DNA of 64,000 nt, taken from assembly GCA_947179485.1 (NCBI GenBank), contig OX359250.1, positions 43,532,600 to 43,596,599 of the forward strand, in the 5' to 3' direction. The notes beneath the pieces were generated by a model. That model ran no database searches and had not been told where the DNA came from. It saw only the letters and a list, made by a program, of their open reading frames with translations. The DNA comes from Allacma fusca (Eukaryota > Arthropoda > Collembola > Symphypleona > Sminthuridae). This document shows positions 1 to 13,038 of this stretch, in pieces. Position 1 is the first letter of the stretch. Each line of letters starts with the position of its first letter. The translations under genes were made by a program, and so were the position numbers.

Positions 1-167
1 AGTGCGGATAATCTTCTTCAAGTAGTGCAGAGAGGGTGAGGATCTACTTGATATTGTCCGCTTTTGTCCTCAACTTAGATCTTGATTATTTATTACTTTT
101 ATAGTCTGGATATAATTATTTAAAATTTAATGGAGAGACAATTTCCTGGAAGCACGGGCGTCAAATT

Positions 168-604
168 GGCTGAGTTTTACTTTCCCGGCCACAAATCATG
201 TACCATGCATATGCCACCCTATATAAAGTCATCTAGTACATATGTAAATACCACGCAATGTGCCATGCACTGCATGACATGAGCCATGTACCATGCATGA
301 GCCATGCATGTACCATGCATGAACTATGTACCATGCCGATATGGAAACAAGTTTATTTTACATAATTTGGATAATAGCTTGAAGTCTGGATTTCGTTGAC
401 ATTGTATAGCATTGCGTCACAAAAATTCAATAAAATTTAATAGCACATCAACCAAACTTCCAGGTCATTTTTGAAATTTAATAATTAATTAAGTTGTTAT
501 TAGAGGGTACGAAGATCTACAAATTAAGTGGCACGGTATATGCCATGTATATGCATGGCATATGCATGGTACATGATTTGTGGCCGGGAAAGTAAAACTC
601 AGCC
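168..604. mobile_element. 437-bp inverted-repeat MITE with 8-bp target duplication
   Basis: Both ends carry the same terminal inverted repeat of about 49 bp, beginning GGCTGAGTTTTACTTTCCCG. It is flanked by the direct repeat GTCAAATT at 160-167 and 605-612. An 8-bp duplication is typical of hAT, Merlin or P-type transposases; the GG-start would suit Merlin, but the class is not settled. Inside, at about 240-340, the palindromic word CCATGCATG and its variant CATGTACCATGCATGA recur several times. It has no coding capacity. Boundaries are seen in sequence; the superfamily is a guess. Confidence 0.85.
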
Positions 605-612
605 GTCAAATT

Positions 613-1123
613 TGATTTGTTTTGTTTTTTTTTTTAAATAAATTTACTGGATCCGTGAGGTTCGAAGACTGATGGTTGGCTCGCTTTAATTTTTCCTGTG
701 ATGTCAAAATAGATGATTTCCATTTCAGTTTAACAATAGTCAACGTTTGTTTTCTTTTTCGTAGAGGCACGAAGCACCTTTTTTTTTTTATTCTCCAAGT
801 ACTTGAAGCATCAAGCGTCTAAAAGAGCCACTCTGTGCAATCCGCTCAGCAGGTTGACCAACAGAATTCAGCTAATTTTTGGGAACAAAAATATATGAAT
901 AATTATATTTAGTTACGATTTATAGAGAACTAAAAATATTTTGAACGATTCATAATTAAATCCGGAATCAAATCCAGAATTAAATCTGGAATCAATTCCT
1001 GAATTAATCCAGGATAAAAAGGAGTCTCTCACATCAAGACTACACTGAATTTATGTCCATAATATTATAAACAATTATCGAAGCCAAATCTCATCATAAG
1101 TGAATCCCTACTACGAGATCTGA
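613..1123. other. Gene-free stretch 3' of the Zasp-like gene
   Basis: No ORF or exon recognised. On the minus strand an AATAAA lies near 785-790, which could serve as the poly(A) signal if the Zasp-like gene ends at 1124. The rest is AT-rich with homopolymer T runs. Confidence 0.4.
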
Positions 1124-4100
1124 CTATAGTAAAAAAAAATTGGGTGTTACATGAGAGCTGGGAGCAGTGGCATGAGCATATTTCTGAGGCGGAGGATTAC
1201 GCTGGACATTTGGTGCTGGAAGAATTTTGACTGGCTGCTCCTCCTCGATCAGAGCTTGGAAAGTTGGTGATTTTGAAGGATTAAATTCAACTGGAGTAGC
1301 AATCACGGGTGGAGCTCTAAAAACAAAATTCAATTCAATAAAATTCCTACAAACAAATCAAAAATTAAATAAAAACTATCATAAATTTTGTTGGACATGA
1401 AAAACTCACAAGTTGACTCCAGTTTGCACATAAACCGCTTCATTGACATTCTGTTGTGAGTACAAGGGTCCAGGTGAGTTGAACTGTCTGTTCACAATGG
1501 CACGATTCTCATCCAATTTAGCTACCACACTCTGTTGTCCCCCACCCCAAAAAAAAAATCATTAGAAATGTATCCTTAAAACGACTATTCCACACAAACT
1601 TAAAAGGACACACTCAAAATCCTAGGAGACTCTTCCCCTCAGTTGACACTCACAGAGCCTCAATTTCCCCTCCCATTGCTTAAAGACTGTACAAGGCACC
1701 CGCTCTGAGGAGTATGTATTTGTATCTACTAGGTCTTTTGATTATTAATGGGAAATTTACATTTAGACCAGTTTCCCTCTTCACAAGAAGATGTACATAC
1801 ATACTAATGGCAATCTCATACATCAACAGAGGATACTTGTCCCATGAGAGGGAAAGAAACGAGGAAAATATGCTGATCGAGCAAAAAAAAAAAAGATGCA
1901 TATGCCGTGAGACTGTGTGCCAAATGAAAAACGTTTGTTTACGATACAGGAGCTATTTTTGAAGTGTCGAAAAGTTAAATCGTACCCTTTCGTCAAGTGG
2001 TCTGTAAACAGTTGGTCTGCCAGTTCCACTGATTTTATTATTGACCAAGTCAGGCCTGGGCTTCACTCCGGGGAACACCAATTGAGTTGTTCTGTATGGC
2101 TGTAAGAAAAAATATACACCACATTTGTTACCACTTTTGTCATGTCATCATCCTCCAACTTTAACTATAACATTCAATCCTTCCCCCTTCTAAAAAATCT
2201 TCAGGGAATAATTCTGTTAAACGGAACTAACTTCAAATAATTTGAACACCAAAGAGAAAATGCTCCTTCAGGGGATCTCTTATCCCATACGTCCAGTGTG
2301 TGTATTTCCTTGTAAAATTAAAGAATCAGGTAAAGAGTTACCTGATTTTGAATAATCTCCCGTTCCTTCTGTGTCTCCAGAACTACTTCATGAATTTGAT
2401 CGATTCGTTCGGCATTGGTAGGAAACCGTGTCACCGGCAAAAATTCCACGGGGCTGTATTAAAAATTTGACAAACATTTTATATTTATAGTAAATCATCC
2501 CACACAAAAAAAAAATTACTCAATAAATTAATTTAATACAATCCAGAATTTAGGAACTGAGTCCACAAGCCTAAAAACTCTTTACATTCATTCTCAGGTC
2601 TTTTCACAAGATTCCGTAGGATCCCGAGGTCATAATAATTTTCTAAATTAGTCCCAGTGCTTTTAAATCCCGGTACTTTTCTACGGAAGTCATTTGACTG
2701 TAATAATAAAAAATAAAATGACATTTGAATGACAAATTTGTGAGTACCTGTTTAAAGCGTGAGCAAAAAGGGGGCTCCGAGGAGAGGCCAGGGTCGCCAT
2801 GTCCTCCAATTGGGAGAGCACACGCTGCAGACGGTAATTGCCTATTTCTGTGAAAAATAAAAATATTAAACTTACATACAAATCCTGAGTAACGTGGATA
2901 ATATTATTATATCCTAGGCACATAATATTTACCACAAATTTAGAAATTAATTGCGGGTGCAGTAAAAAATATCCTCAACGGTTTAATAGAAAAGGGGGAC
3001 AAATTTTAGACAAATTGATGCTCCTCAGGAATTATTATTATTTTGACATAATGTCTGCTCCCAAAATTTCAAGCGTAATATTAATTTGCCCGTATTAATC
3101 CACTCCAAAAAAAAAAAAAATTTCTTTCAAATTCATACAAGTGAAATTTTTTTGTCTCCCAGTTCTTCTCAATGCGCGCCGTTACTTAATCAACCAAAGA
3201 CGGAACTATTGGAGTGGATGGCGTTCCTCCCGAGGAATTTAAGCATGAAAACAGATGTGAAATCAAGAAAAAGAAGTGACTGTATAAAAAAAGGAGTTAG
3301 TGTACAAAAAAAAAAAAGACGAGAAGTAGCTAATTTATTTTCGTAGCTTTTCCCTAATGTTCTAGAATGCTTCAAGTTGTTGAAATGCATTGAGAATGAG
3401 TGGCAATGGGACAGAAATTCACCTTGACTTGAAGTCAACTGTTTTTCCCCCAAACAAAAAATAATAAAAAAAAAGCTCCTTGACGTCACGTCAACTCCGC
3501 TTCCCTCACGTGACAGTAATGAGTGCACAAGGGTCGTTAAGAATCCGGAATGACCCTTTTTTATTACAATGCAATGTTCATCAAGAAGATTTGCGTAAAT
3601 TCTTCCCCTACTAAATAGGACTGGAGCTCGAAACGACAGAAATGTTCCCCTTTAGAAATCTCTAGAAAAAAAAATCATACGGAAAGGATATATGGATCCT
3701 ATGTGGACTTGAGTCGAGTGCACACAATTACTACTCCACACTTTCAATTAAAAGGACACTTTTATGAGCTCCAAATTCTCAAGACAATTTAGCTTCACTC
3801 CGCCTATTAACTATATAGAGACTATCAATAATTTAGAGAATGGTCCCGATCCAAGGGAAAAGTGCTGAGGATCTGATATGATCCGTCCTACTTGAGAGAT
3901 CTCTGGGACTCTCTGTGTGTGTAGGAAAAACTTGTGACTCTCGGAAGGAATACTAGTGGGGTGTGAAAGGAGGTTAAAAAAAAACGTTGGACAAGAAAGA
4001 CAAATGGAAAGGGACGGAATTTTTTTTTTTTTTAAGAGCTCTCTTGCTTTCTCAACGTGCTTTATGAGATTGACGCTGGGACGGGATGGGAAAGTGCAAT

Positions 4101-4470
4101 GGCATTTCCTCAGCTTGGGAGTCTTTCGCTTGGGTGAGTATTTACTTATGAGAGACTTTATTTTCGTGAATCTTTTACTTATGAGAGTCTTTGACATTTC
4201 AGCTAAATACAGAGACGACGGGAGATTGAAATCTTGGAGGAAAGTTAGGAGATTTAGCTTAATGGCGGATCTGCTGCCTACATGAGTGGAGTTCGAGGTG
4301 GTTCATTTCCTACATACTGAAGGTTCAATTGAGAACCTGAGCGTACATTTTTATATGTATGTCTGCTATTAATAGGAAGGCTTGCTTCCCTGTTGTCTCA
4401 AATTTTCCTACATTCAAGTCCAAAATCTCGCACGGCTTGGCTCTCCTCAGCAGTTTCATTTTCTCTCTCT

Positions 4471-4537
<67 letters not shown>

Positions 4538-7500
4538 TATGAGAGGCCTTGTGGATAGAGAAATGTACACAGGGGTCTTGTTCACAAATTCTGATTTCAG
4601 ACAGATATCATATCTGTGTAAGTACAGGAGTTATAGGCTTGGGCTATGTACATATACATACATGCCGTTGGAGTCTCTACAATTTCACCATACGTCTGTC
4701 TGACTCGCGTGTTTTTCCTATAGCCGTCAAGAACCTGTAGAAATATTGAGGAGCCTGCAGAGTAGTAGTAGTACAGGTCTGAAAGGATATCTTTCCAATT
4801 CATATAGGGAACCAATAATATGGCACGAGCAAAAATATAGATACTACACATAGGTACGGAATTGCAAGTATTTTGAAGCTCATCTATGAAACGCCCCTCA
4901 TCATCTCCTAAGCATCAGATCAACTGAAGCACTTTCGCATTTACATTCATGAGTGCCAAAATACTTTGGAAAATAATAGAGGTTACAGAAAGAAAAAATA
5001 ATACCCACGCAATGAATCTCTCGGGTCAGTGCATTCTCTCAAGGGAGGGAAATAAAAACAAAATAACAAAACAGACAGGGACATAATTATAGGAAGTGAG
5101 CCGAGAAATATAGTTCCCCAAATCAAATAAAAAACTCTGGCCACTATGAGCAAGGGAATGGTTGTAAGAAAAATGTAAAGTGAGTCTCTGACTCTTAAAC
5201 GTAGGGATGTTAAAACTCATGGAAAAATAATAGCTCCACTTTTGGTATTGACTCTATAGGAAATTAAGATACGAATCTAGGTCAGAACTGCATCATGCAA
5301 CACCATCCATAATGTATTAATAGGGAGTATAAATAATTCATTGAAACTTTGATATATACATGAGGATTGTGTGCCGTCTGGGAATTACACAGTAAAATGA
5401 GTACAAGTGCTTCTAGAGAGAGAGAGAGAGACACTAGGTCAGATGACTTCAGATCTACTTATATGACGGATGGCAAGAACAAAACTAAAGGATTGTAGTC
5501 CCAGCCCCCACAAAAGAAAAATACCTGGGTAAGGTAAAGCCAATAGGAGATTTTTTTAACAAAATTAACTTACGAAGAGAAAAGTTCCCTCGACTCTCAG
5601 TATCTGTAGTTATTTTAGGTATGAGTGAGTTGGGGAACTCTCTGTATGCACAAGAACGCCCTTTTTTTTCCTCCCAACACTCTTCTTATCACTCTCCCTT
5701 GGTAAAATTAAAAACTAGATTAGTTTCTACACCACCACATCATAGTATAATTATTATAATTAATATGGATGATTACTCTCAACTGACTCCACTCTGGAAA
5801 CTCCTTGTATTTAAATTAATGGTGGCCTTCAAACGTTTATAGTTTTAGATTCAAATTAAAAAAAATAAAAAAAAACTAAAAACAAACTTGTCAAACCAAA
5901 TCCCAAATGTTATGTGAGACAAAATTAATTGAGTCAGTACTTAATCATAGATATGTAGTGTGAATAAATAATGTTACTGTTCCGTGTCTGTCCTGTAGAC
6001 AGATGCTGCTCAGAGAATCTCAAGCGTACTCAATGGGGAAGTATTAATCTATGTATATCTGTAGTTTAGCACTCGTGGACTTGTTGCAGGGGAGAAATGT
6101 TTTATTGGAGAATAATAATTTTATTATTGTTGTCCAGGACAATAATAATTTTATTATTATTGCCGAGACAAATATAAGTATAGGGAAAGTTTATTCTTGT
6201 AGAGAATAATAATTTCGTAGAGGGAATAATGACTGCAGAAAATAATGCTTGGAGAACAAATTTTGAAGAGAACAATTAAAATTAACTCTTGTGCCCCACA
6301 ATTATTACTGGAGTTCAAAACGGTACGGTCCCTGTAGGATAAAATTGTATGAGGGAAAAAATTATAAGAAGAAGATTATTCGTGTAGAGAAAATTCGTTG
6401 TAAAAAAAAATTGTCGTGTGAGAAAACAAATGATTGTTGCTGTTGTAGACGAACAATGTGTAGAGAGAATAATAGTAACTGTTGGAGAGAAGAATTTATT
6501 ATTGTTGGTAGAAAAAAACCAGTTAGTTTCCGTAGACGAAAGGAAAAAGGACTCACTTTTGACTGAAATGAAAGCTTTCTTCACAGTTGGTTTTTATTTT
6601 GGTCAATTTGTATAATAATTGTAACTGTTTGAACTGTATTTGGAAAAGTCTCACTAAAAAAAAAAGACTCCGTACTCTGACGACTGATGAACTACAGAAG
6701 CGTGTACTAAGGATAGGATGCTCAAATGAAAATGAAGTGAAAAAATTTTGGAAGTTACAAGGAAAATAGTTTTGCTTACCTCCCTTTTTCGAGTCCAGAG
6801 TTTCGGAGAAAACTGAGAGAGGGGGATGGCGGGTGATCAAGTGTCAAGTGGAACACACAAGGAATGTGTGTAAGTCCAATGTAAAAGAATGGGAAGTACG
6901 GCGCAGAATTATCCTCCAAAGGGGTAAACCATCCGCTTTCTCATGTACAAGTTTCTCGTTCTTTCCTATTTTTCTTTTTTCGCTCACTTCACCATGAAGA
7001 TCTTGGACGATGGGAATTCCCTTCTGTGTGTAGACAAGACCATGCAAAATGTTCAGACTATATGGGAAACAGTAGTGGTGTTGTTTGTACACGCGGTGAT
7101 CTGTATAGGAGCACACCGCACCAACAATAATAGTACTGATGAGTCTCTCTCTCTCTCTCTCTCTCTCTCACTACTCCGAATCTCAGGATCTCTCCACGGG
7201 TCCCAAGTATACATACGTACATGGGGGGGAAAAAGCGTAGGATTCCCAACTTTTCACCAAGTCACGAGAGAGTGAGATAATTTATACAGAGGATGCATAA
7301 TGTACCTGACTCCGGTAGTCCCAGTGACTGTTTTGTGGGAAACCAGGAATTGGAACTGAGGGAGTAAGTATAAGTACAATTTCCAAGGGAAGAGAGCAAG
7401 AGAGAGAGAGAGAAAGAGAGAGAGAGAAAAAAAAATCCAACAGGCTCAGGACAGGAGTCGTGTTTGTTATTGTATGTTGATGGGGTACTTGGAACTTTTC

Positions 7501-8585
7501 GGGGAATTTAGGATTTGGGTACAGATTGGGCTTACTATTAATTTTTTTCTGACTCTGCTGCTTCCCCTGTATGTGCATACAGTGCTTGTGTTGTAAGGAA
7601 TTTAGTCTTTTTTTTTTTGTTGTTGGTTGTTGTCAAGTGTCTCCTTTGAGAAATCAGTGCTCAACGTCCTAAAGTGAAGGTCTAACGAGAGTTGAGCCAG
7701 AGCGCTCAGTTTTGTTGGAGATGAGGATCTCCTGGCTCCTGCTACTACAGTAGTACTGCTCCTCTACTCTCTACACTTTTTGGAGGATGAAAGTGTATCG
7801 TGTTTTAATGTACGTTTGCCAGTTTGCGAATATTTTGCAGGAAATGTCTCGAATGGAGTTTATTTTCGGTCCTCGACGTTTGCATTCAGCAACTTTCAGT
7901 TTTTCCCACTGGGACAGATGTAAGTAAGATATACATAGTCGTTTTTTTTCTTCTTCAGCCCGTACGTTATTATCAAGAAGTAAAATGTGCTCACACTCAG
8001 ATTCACATTTTAAAAGGGGGATCCGATCCTCCGACTTGTATTGTACACGTCTCCATGCATACAAAAATATACATATGTATATAGGCTTGGGAAGCGTCCG
8101 TACAAATACTTACACACACGGAGCCGTCACACACATCTCCACACATATATTGGGATAGAGTCCCTATCCATTGAGCTATATCTAATTATATGTACGACAA
8201 TATAGTCTGTAGTAGTATTGACATAGATACAAAAAATTTACACACTATGCATTCATAAATTGAGGACCTGTGTGTGCTTTGAAATCCGTACATAAATCCA
8301 AGTCCTGTCCTCTCTACGTCTCTACTCTGAAATACATACATACATATGTAGATTGCGTATAGAGAGACTGTACACTCAATTCGCACATAAATATTGAGAC
8401 TCTCCGCCGAACAACTTCAATTCAGGGACTGTCCCATAAAATAAGAAACGGAGATATGGACACCATACATTGAGATAAATAATTGTGCACATCATGAAGA
8501 TGGAACTACGTAAATAAATAACTTACTGAGAAATATAGGGACAGGACGAAGGTCCCAAGTCAGTAGCCACAAGGAGGGAGTACAT
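1124..8585 (-). CDS. Zasp-like (ALP/Enigma family) ZM-motif muscle protein, nine exons, possibly partial at 3' end
   Basis: Proposed coding exons in order: 8527-8585, 7306-7355, 6780-6812, 5574-5603, 2748-2847, 2342-2453, 1986-2099, 1410-1531 and 1151-1316. All join through GT/AG sites with matching phases, giving 262 codons from the ATG at 8585. The last five exons are strong. They contain SPRSPLFAHALNSPVEFLP, then QPYRTTQLVFPG, then the ZM-type motif NRQFNSPGPLYSQQNV at about residues 180-195, then EFNPSKSPTFQAL. These are hallmarks of Zasp52/Zasp66, which bind alpha-actinin at the Z-disc. The first four exons are small (59, 50, 33, 30 nt) and rest on splice sites and phase alone. No PDZ or LIM domain is seen. 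The protein may end by read-through to the stop at 1124, or splice at GTAACA (1150) to exons outside the window. Confidence 0.75.
2848..8526. other. Introns of the Zasp-like gene with microsatellites
   Basis: Apart from the small exons at 5574-5603, 6780-6812 and 7306-7355 I see no coding signal. The region holds simple repeats, mainly (CT)n at 4474-4531, (TC)n at about 7144-7169 and (GA)n at about 7397-7428. A block of ATTATTATT/GTAGAGAATAAT-like low-complexity sequence lies at 6100-6500. The long ORFs here are rich in Phe, Lys and Ser and look like translated low-complexity DNA. Confidence 0.55.
4474..4531. repeat. (CT)n microsatellite
   Basis: About 29 uninterrupted CT units, preceded by shorter CT stretches from 4461. 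It lies in an intron of the Zasp-like gene. Confidence 0.95.
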
Positions 8586-11500
8586 AATATGGCAGACTAT
8601 AAAGCGACTGTAGTTGGAAAAAAACATCTATGACGACGAAGTGGTGGAAATGACTATTTTATAAATATATTCAACCAGCCGTTGTACTTACTTGTCAAGC
8701 TAAAAGCTACAACCATCCGTAGGTTTTCAAATGTGCAGCTCGGGAAATCTTGTTAGTGGATTCTCTTATTTGCTCCGCGGCTCAGATGACTATGTTGAAA
8801 CCATTTCCGTCCCAATACCGGTGCCAGTAAACCTTGTCATTTTCCAGAGTCAGCGACAACCTCGTCACGTTCATTTGTTTCACTCAAGAATTTTCCATTT
8901 GCACTAATGGCCATGGGAATGGCAATAGGAAGACCCCAAGGCATAGATTTTTGCCAAAGCTCTCATATATCTACACCAACAATTTTAGTGAGGTTATACT
9001 ATAGGAGCTCCGACCATACATACATATGATCACATTTACAAATAACCCTGAACGTTCCAATGATCTACTAATTACACCCTCCTTCATATAGTTCACTATT
9101 CTCGGAGAATATTACCCGTACTAATTATAAATCAATCCTTCTTTCAATGAACTTGACTTTAGTTACATCTCATAATTAGCTTCCCTCCACTTTATCTTTT
9201 ACAACTTCCTCCAAATTTTGACAGGGATTTTGGGACGCGGCTGATGTCCATAGCCTGCCTTTTCATTTTACAAAAATTTCCTGTAATAGATACATAATAC
9301 AACCCGGAAATTTTTTCCCTTAATTTGGACCCGTTTTTACCTTTAGTTTGAGCATTTGGAAAATATTGTCCCTCAGATTTCCACAGAATGCATCAAGGTC
9401 CAAGGGCATTCAATTTTTAAAGACGAATTGACCACGTGCCATTTACTCTAATAGGAAAATGTAATTATTTCTTCACATTTTTCCTCAAACTGTGTGCTTA
9501 TTGCCTGATCGTATCACAAATATCCCCTTACAGTTACTATCAATGCACATATTTGACTAACTGTAAAATTTAACAGGAACATTACATATTTGCTTCAATA
9601 ATAAATTATTTCAAAATTTATTTTTCTACCTGCAAAAATGAAGTATGATTATATCTTTTGATGTTTAAAAAAAAAAAGAACTTGGTTCGTTTTACTTTGA
9701 GGGAAAATTGCACATGTAGTATATTTTTGGACTCACTGGGAGACTTATTGCGTGTGGTTGATTTTTCCCATTAAGTAACAAGTCACGTAGATAATTTTTT
9801 CCATTGAATTGAAAATACATCTAGAACTGCATACAAATGATTTTGCATCTCCACCAAAAATGCAATGGTCTATTTGACTTGAATGGAAAATGCATCAAGT
9901 CCAATTGACATATCGTGAGATGATGTATGTACGTATCCTTTGGGTTTAAAATGCATCCAGCCCCTTTTTTACCTTCGTCACAGATGGAATAGTTACAGTT
10001 GGTTTTTCTCGGTTTAACAAGATTGGGACACCTAAATTTGCATTTAAAGATTCGCTTCCACATGGGATAATATATAATTATTACTTGAGTGTTATCAAAA
10101 AGTGTAGGTATGAAAAAAGAGGGGAAGTTTTAGGAACAGGGCGGATTTTTGATTGGGTTGTTACATCGGCACAGCTGAGAGACTTGTCTTTCCAGCCCTT
10201 TGGACGTCACTCAGGAGTTGCAAACATGGTTGACTACGTACGATGCTGGCTGGTGTGAGTGCGAATTTCCGTGCCAAGTGGACCGTTCTGCTAAAAATAG
10301 GTTTGATCTGACTCTCTCTCTCTCTATTTCGTCCCGACCCCGTCGCCAGTCGTCAGCATGTTTTCAGTTCTGGGAGAAAAAAAAACATTGCGGGTGCATA
10401 TGGAATCGGGATGAATCTCAACGTATTCTCTCAACTCCTGTGTACAGTCGGCTCCTGTGATGATGACTCCCTTCAACAGGGACACTTCCCATGTCAAGAC
10501 ACACACACGGAGCCTCCCCTCCAATGATGGTAAACTCCAGACTCTAAATCATATCTCCCCATGATCGTCTTCAACAATCGTCGCTTAGAGTGTCTTTGCA
10601 TGGAGTCTCGACTGTATTGCTTCTCATCTCAGTACGCCCTGGCTTTGACGTGAGGATGAGGAGGAGTGTGTGAATATGCACAAGACGCAAAAAAAAAACA
10701 AGGTGCACGGGAGGTAGTAATGAGACTGTGCCATTATGAGGAGAACAAAAGTTACAATATAAAAAATAACTGGAGATATATCTATGTATGTACGGGGAGG
10801 TAATTTCATACCCAACATACCTGTACACTACATTTCATAATGAGATGCAATGTGTGGATGTTGAAGAGGGGACAGTAAAATTAGTGTATGCTTGGCTTTA
10901 TTTCCGCTTCCTGGATCTCCCTTCAGGATTAATGAAGACTTCCAAGGAGCTGTTTAGTATCATGGTATTAATATCAGATTAACTATGGCCCTATGTACAT
11001 GGCTACATAGTGCTCTACATTATGGTTTTAAATAATCATTTGTGTGCATATAGAAACTTACATAGGGTGAAACAGGATGACTTTGTACACTTGAGCCCAC
11101 ATGTGCACTTCGTAACGGTAAATGTTTTTAATTATTAAAGGTCGGTTTACATTGTACACAAATCCTGCTGGGGGTTTAAATTACTTGTATTTCTGGTTTC
11201 AATCATATGTGCATTTTAAAATATATTTTTACTTGAGTTATTACAGTGGTATTTTTTTTATCTCACAGTAAATTTAATTATTATTATACTTTAAACTATT
11301 TATATTACTTTATATCACTAATTTATTACTTATATTTTTAAATAATTACTATTTACTCATTTTATTGAGAGAGGTATATCTTTTAAATTCAAGTATTTAA
11401 TGTAGGAATCATGCAATAGTGATATGAGAAAAAACCCTGAATTATTGTTAATGGGACTATAATACTGTGAAAAAAATTATCAATATGCACAAGATATACC

Positions 11501-13038
11501 TGTGTGATTTAGTTTGAGATTATAGTTTTAGCTCTAGATTATTTCCCCGTGTAGTCCGTTCCCCTCAGTTTTCAAATTGAAGATATGAATTGTACGGACG
11601 GATGTGCTCCTTTCCTTGAAGGTTCAATACATTTCTCAGTAGGTCATCATGTGATAAATTGTATTTTTTCATGCACTTGTTGTGGCACTTGAACTACTTT
11701 TATGAAAACAGTTCCTGGGGTTGCATAAGGAATTGGGAAATAAGAGGAATAATGGGACTGTGGAACCAAAAATAATTTCCTCATAAAAATAATTATTGGT
11801 ATATAATTTGTTTTATCATTCAGCAGCCCTAGTTATGGTAGATAATCAGAGGCTGTATTGGTGAAAGCTGGATTTGGGCGTAAAAAATTAGGCTATGAAT
11901 GTTCCCTGTTTATGTGATGAAACTTTTCATGTTTCCATGAATGTGATTAACAAATGGCCCATGCATGGATCCCGATATGTAACCCAAGCTTGTGGCTCAG
12001 GGGGAAAAAGCAGATGGTTCTCAAGTTCTGGTTCCACGGGATCTGTTTCTAGTCAACCTCAAAAACGCCCAGAAGGCTTCGTGGCTCGAATGCACTTTTT
12101 TTTGCGCAAAATGAAAAACTGGAAACAGTAGTGTAGAAGGAAGGACGGGACAAAACATGAGTGGTATTTGGTATTACATGAATGGTAGTTTACAGCGGTT
12201 AAAATCACGTCCTGACAAGAAACTATTTGCAAGCTGCATTTTAGGAGGAAGGGAGTGAACGTTGACGTATGGAAGAGGACGTTTTGGCCATTCATCGCAA
12301 CCCTTTCAGTTTGCTACTGTTTACTGGTGTAAACTATTTGTACAATAAATGTGGTTCAAGAGCAGTTTACATTTTGCGTTGTTTCTGGTTTACTCATTTG
12401 AAAATCCACAGACGGGTGTTTTATTCGAGTCAACGATAAGCTTGAAGACTAGAAAACATGTTATTTATAATTACGCTCAAGGTCATTTTTACAGATTCCA
12501 CACTTTACAGAGATTCCAAACATATGAGTAGCGTAATAATTTGCACATACGCAGTAATAATAATTATTCCTGAATAATAGATCTATGCGACTACTAAAAT
12601 ATTAGCAAGCCAAGTCAAGTTGATATAAAAATCGGTTAGTATCACTAAATCACAACTAAACAATACGTCTTTTTGGTATTGAATCCATGATAATATCAAC
12701 AATATGCTGTCAAATATGCCGTTCTACAATAATTACTAATAGGCAGTGAGTCGAGCACAAAACGAATCACGAGGATTAAACTATCACCTGGCAACAATGG
12801 TATTATATATGAAATATTTAATATATTAGCGGTAGTTCATCACCTGATACAATTACATACACAGTCTTGTAGTTAATCGAATAGCGTAGTAGTGTGCAGT
12901 TTACGAAGGCTTTCATAGTACCCTATTACAATAATATTATACGTTTACAATGAGTGCACGCTTTTTTTTTCTTTTATGTATAGATATACATTTCACTCAA
13001 GGAATAGTGCAACCGGTCACTACTCAGGGCCGAACTTC
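8586..13038. other. Intergenic region, no gene recognised
   Basis: Mostly AT-rich. Three GC-richer patches (8740-8880, 10150-10560, 11960-12100) have short ORFs but no family I recognise. At 10200-10255 a plus-strand stretch sits between TTTCCAG and GTGTGAGT and could be a non-coding exon. The 30-codon minus ORF at 8782-8874 has no recognisable domain. Promoter and 5' UTR of the Zasp-like gene should lie just right of 8585, but no clear TATA or initiator was picked out. Confidence 0.4.

Noticed and set aside
7142-7430. ORFs with Leu-Ser or Arg-Glu runs
   Set aside because: They are translated (CT)n and (GA)n microsatellites.
8782-8874. 30-codon minus-strand ORF (start MNVTRLSLTLEND) as a possible PDZ exon of the Zasp-like gene
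   Set aside because: It lacks the GF-type carboxylate loop and GD.I pattern of PDZ domains and has no good donor site before its stop.
10200-10524. Possible exon between TTTCCAG and GTGTGAGT, and a minus-strand ORF nearby
   Set aside because: No recognisable domain and no neighbouring exons in phase.
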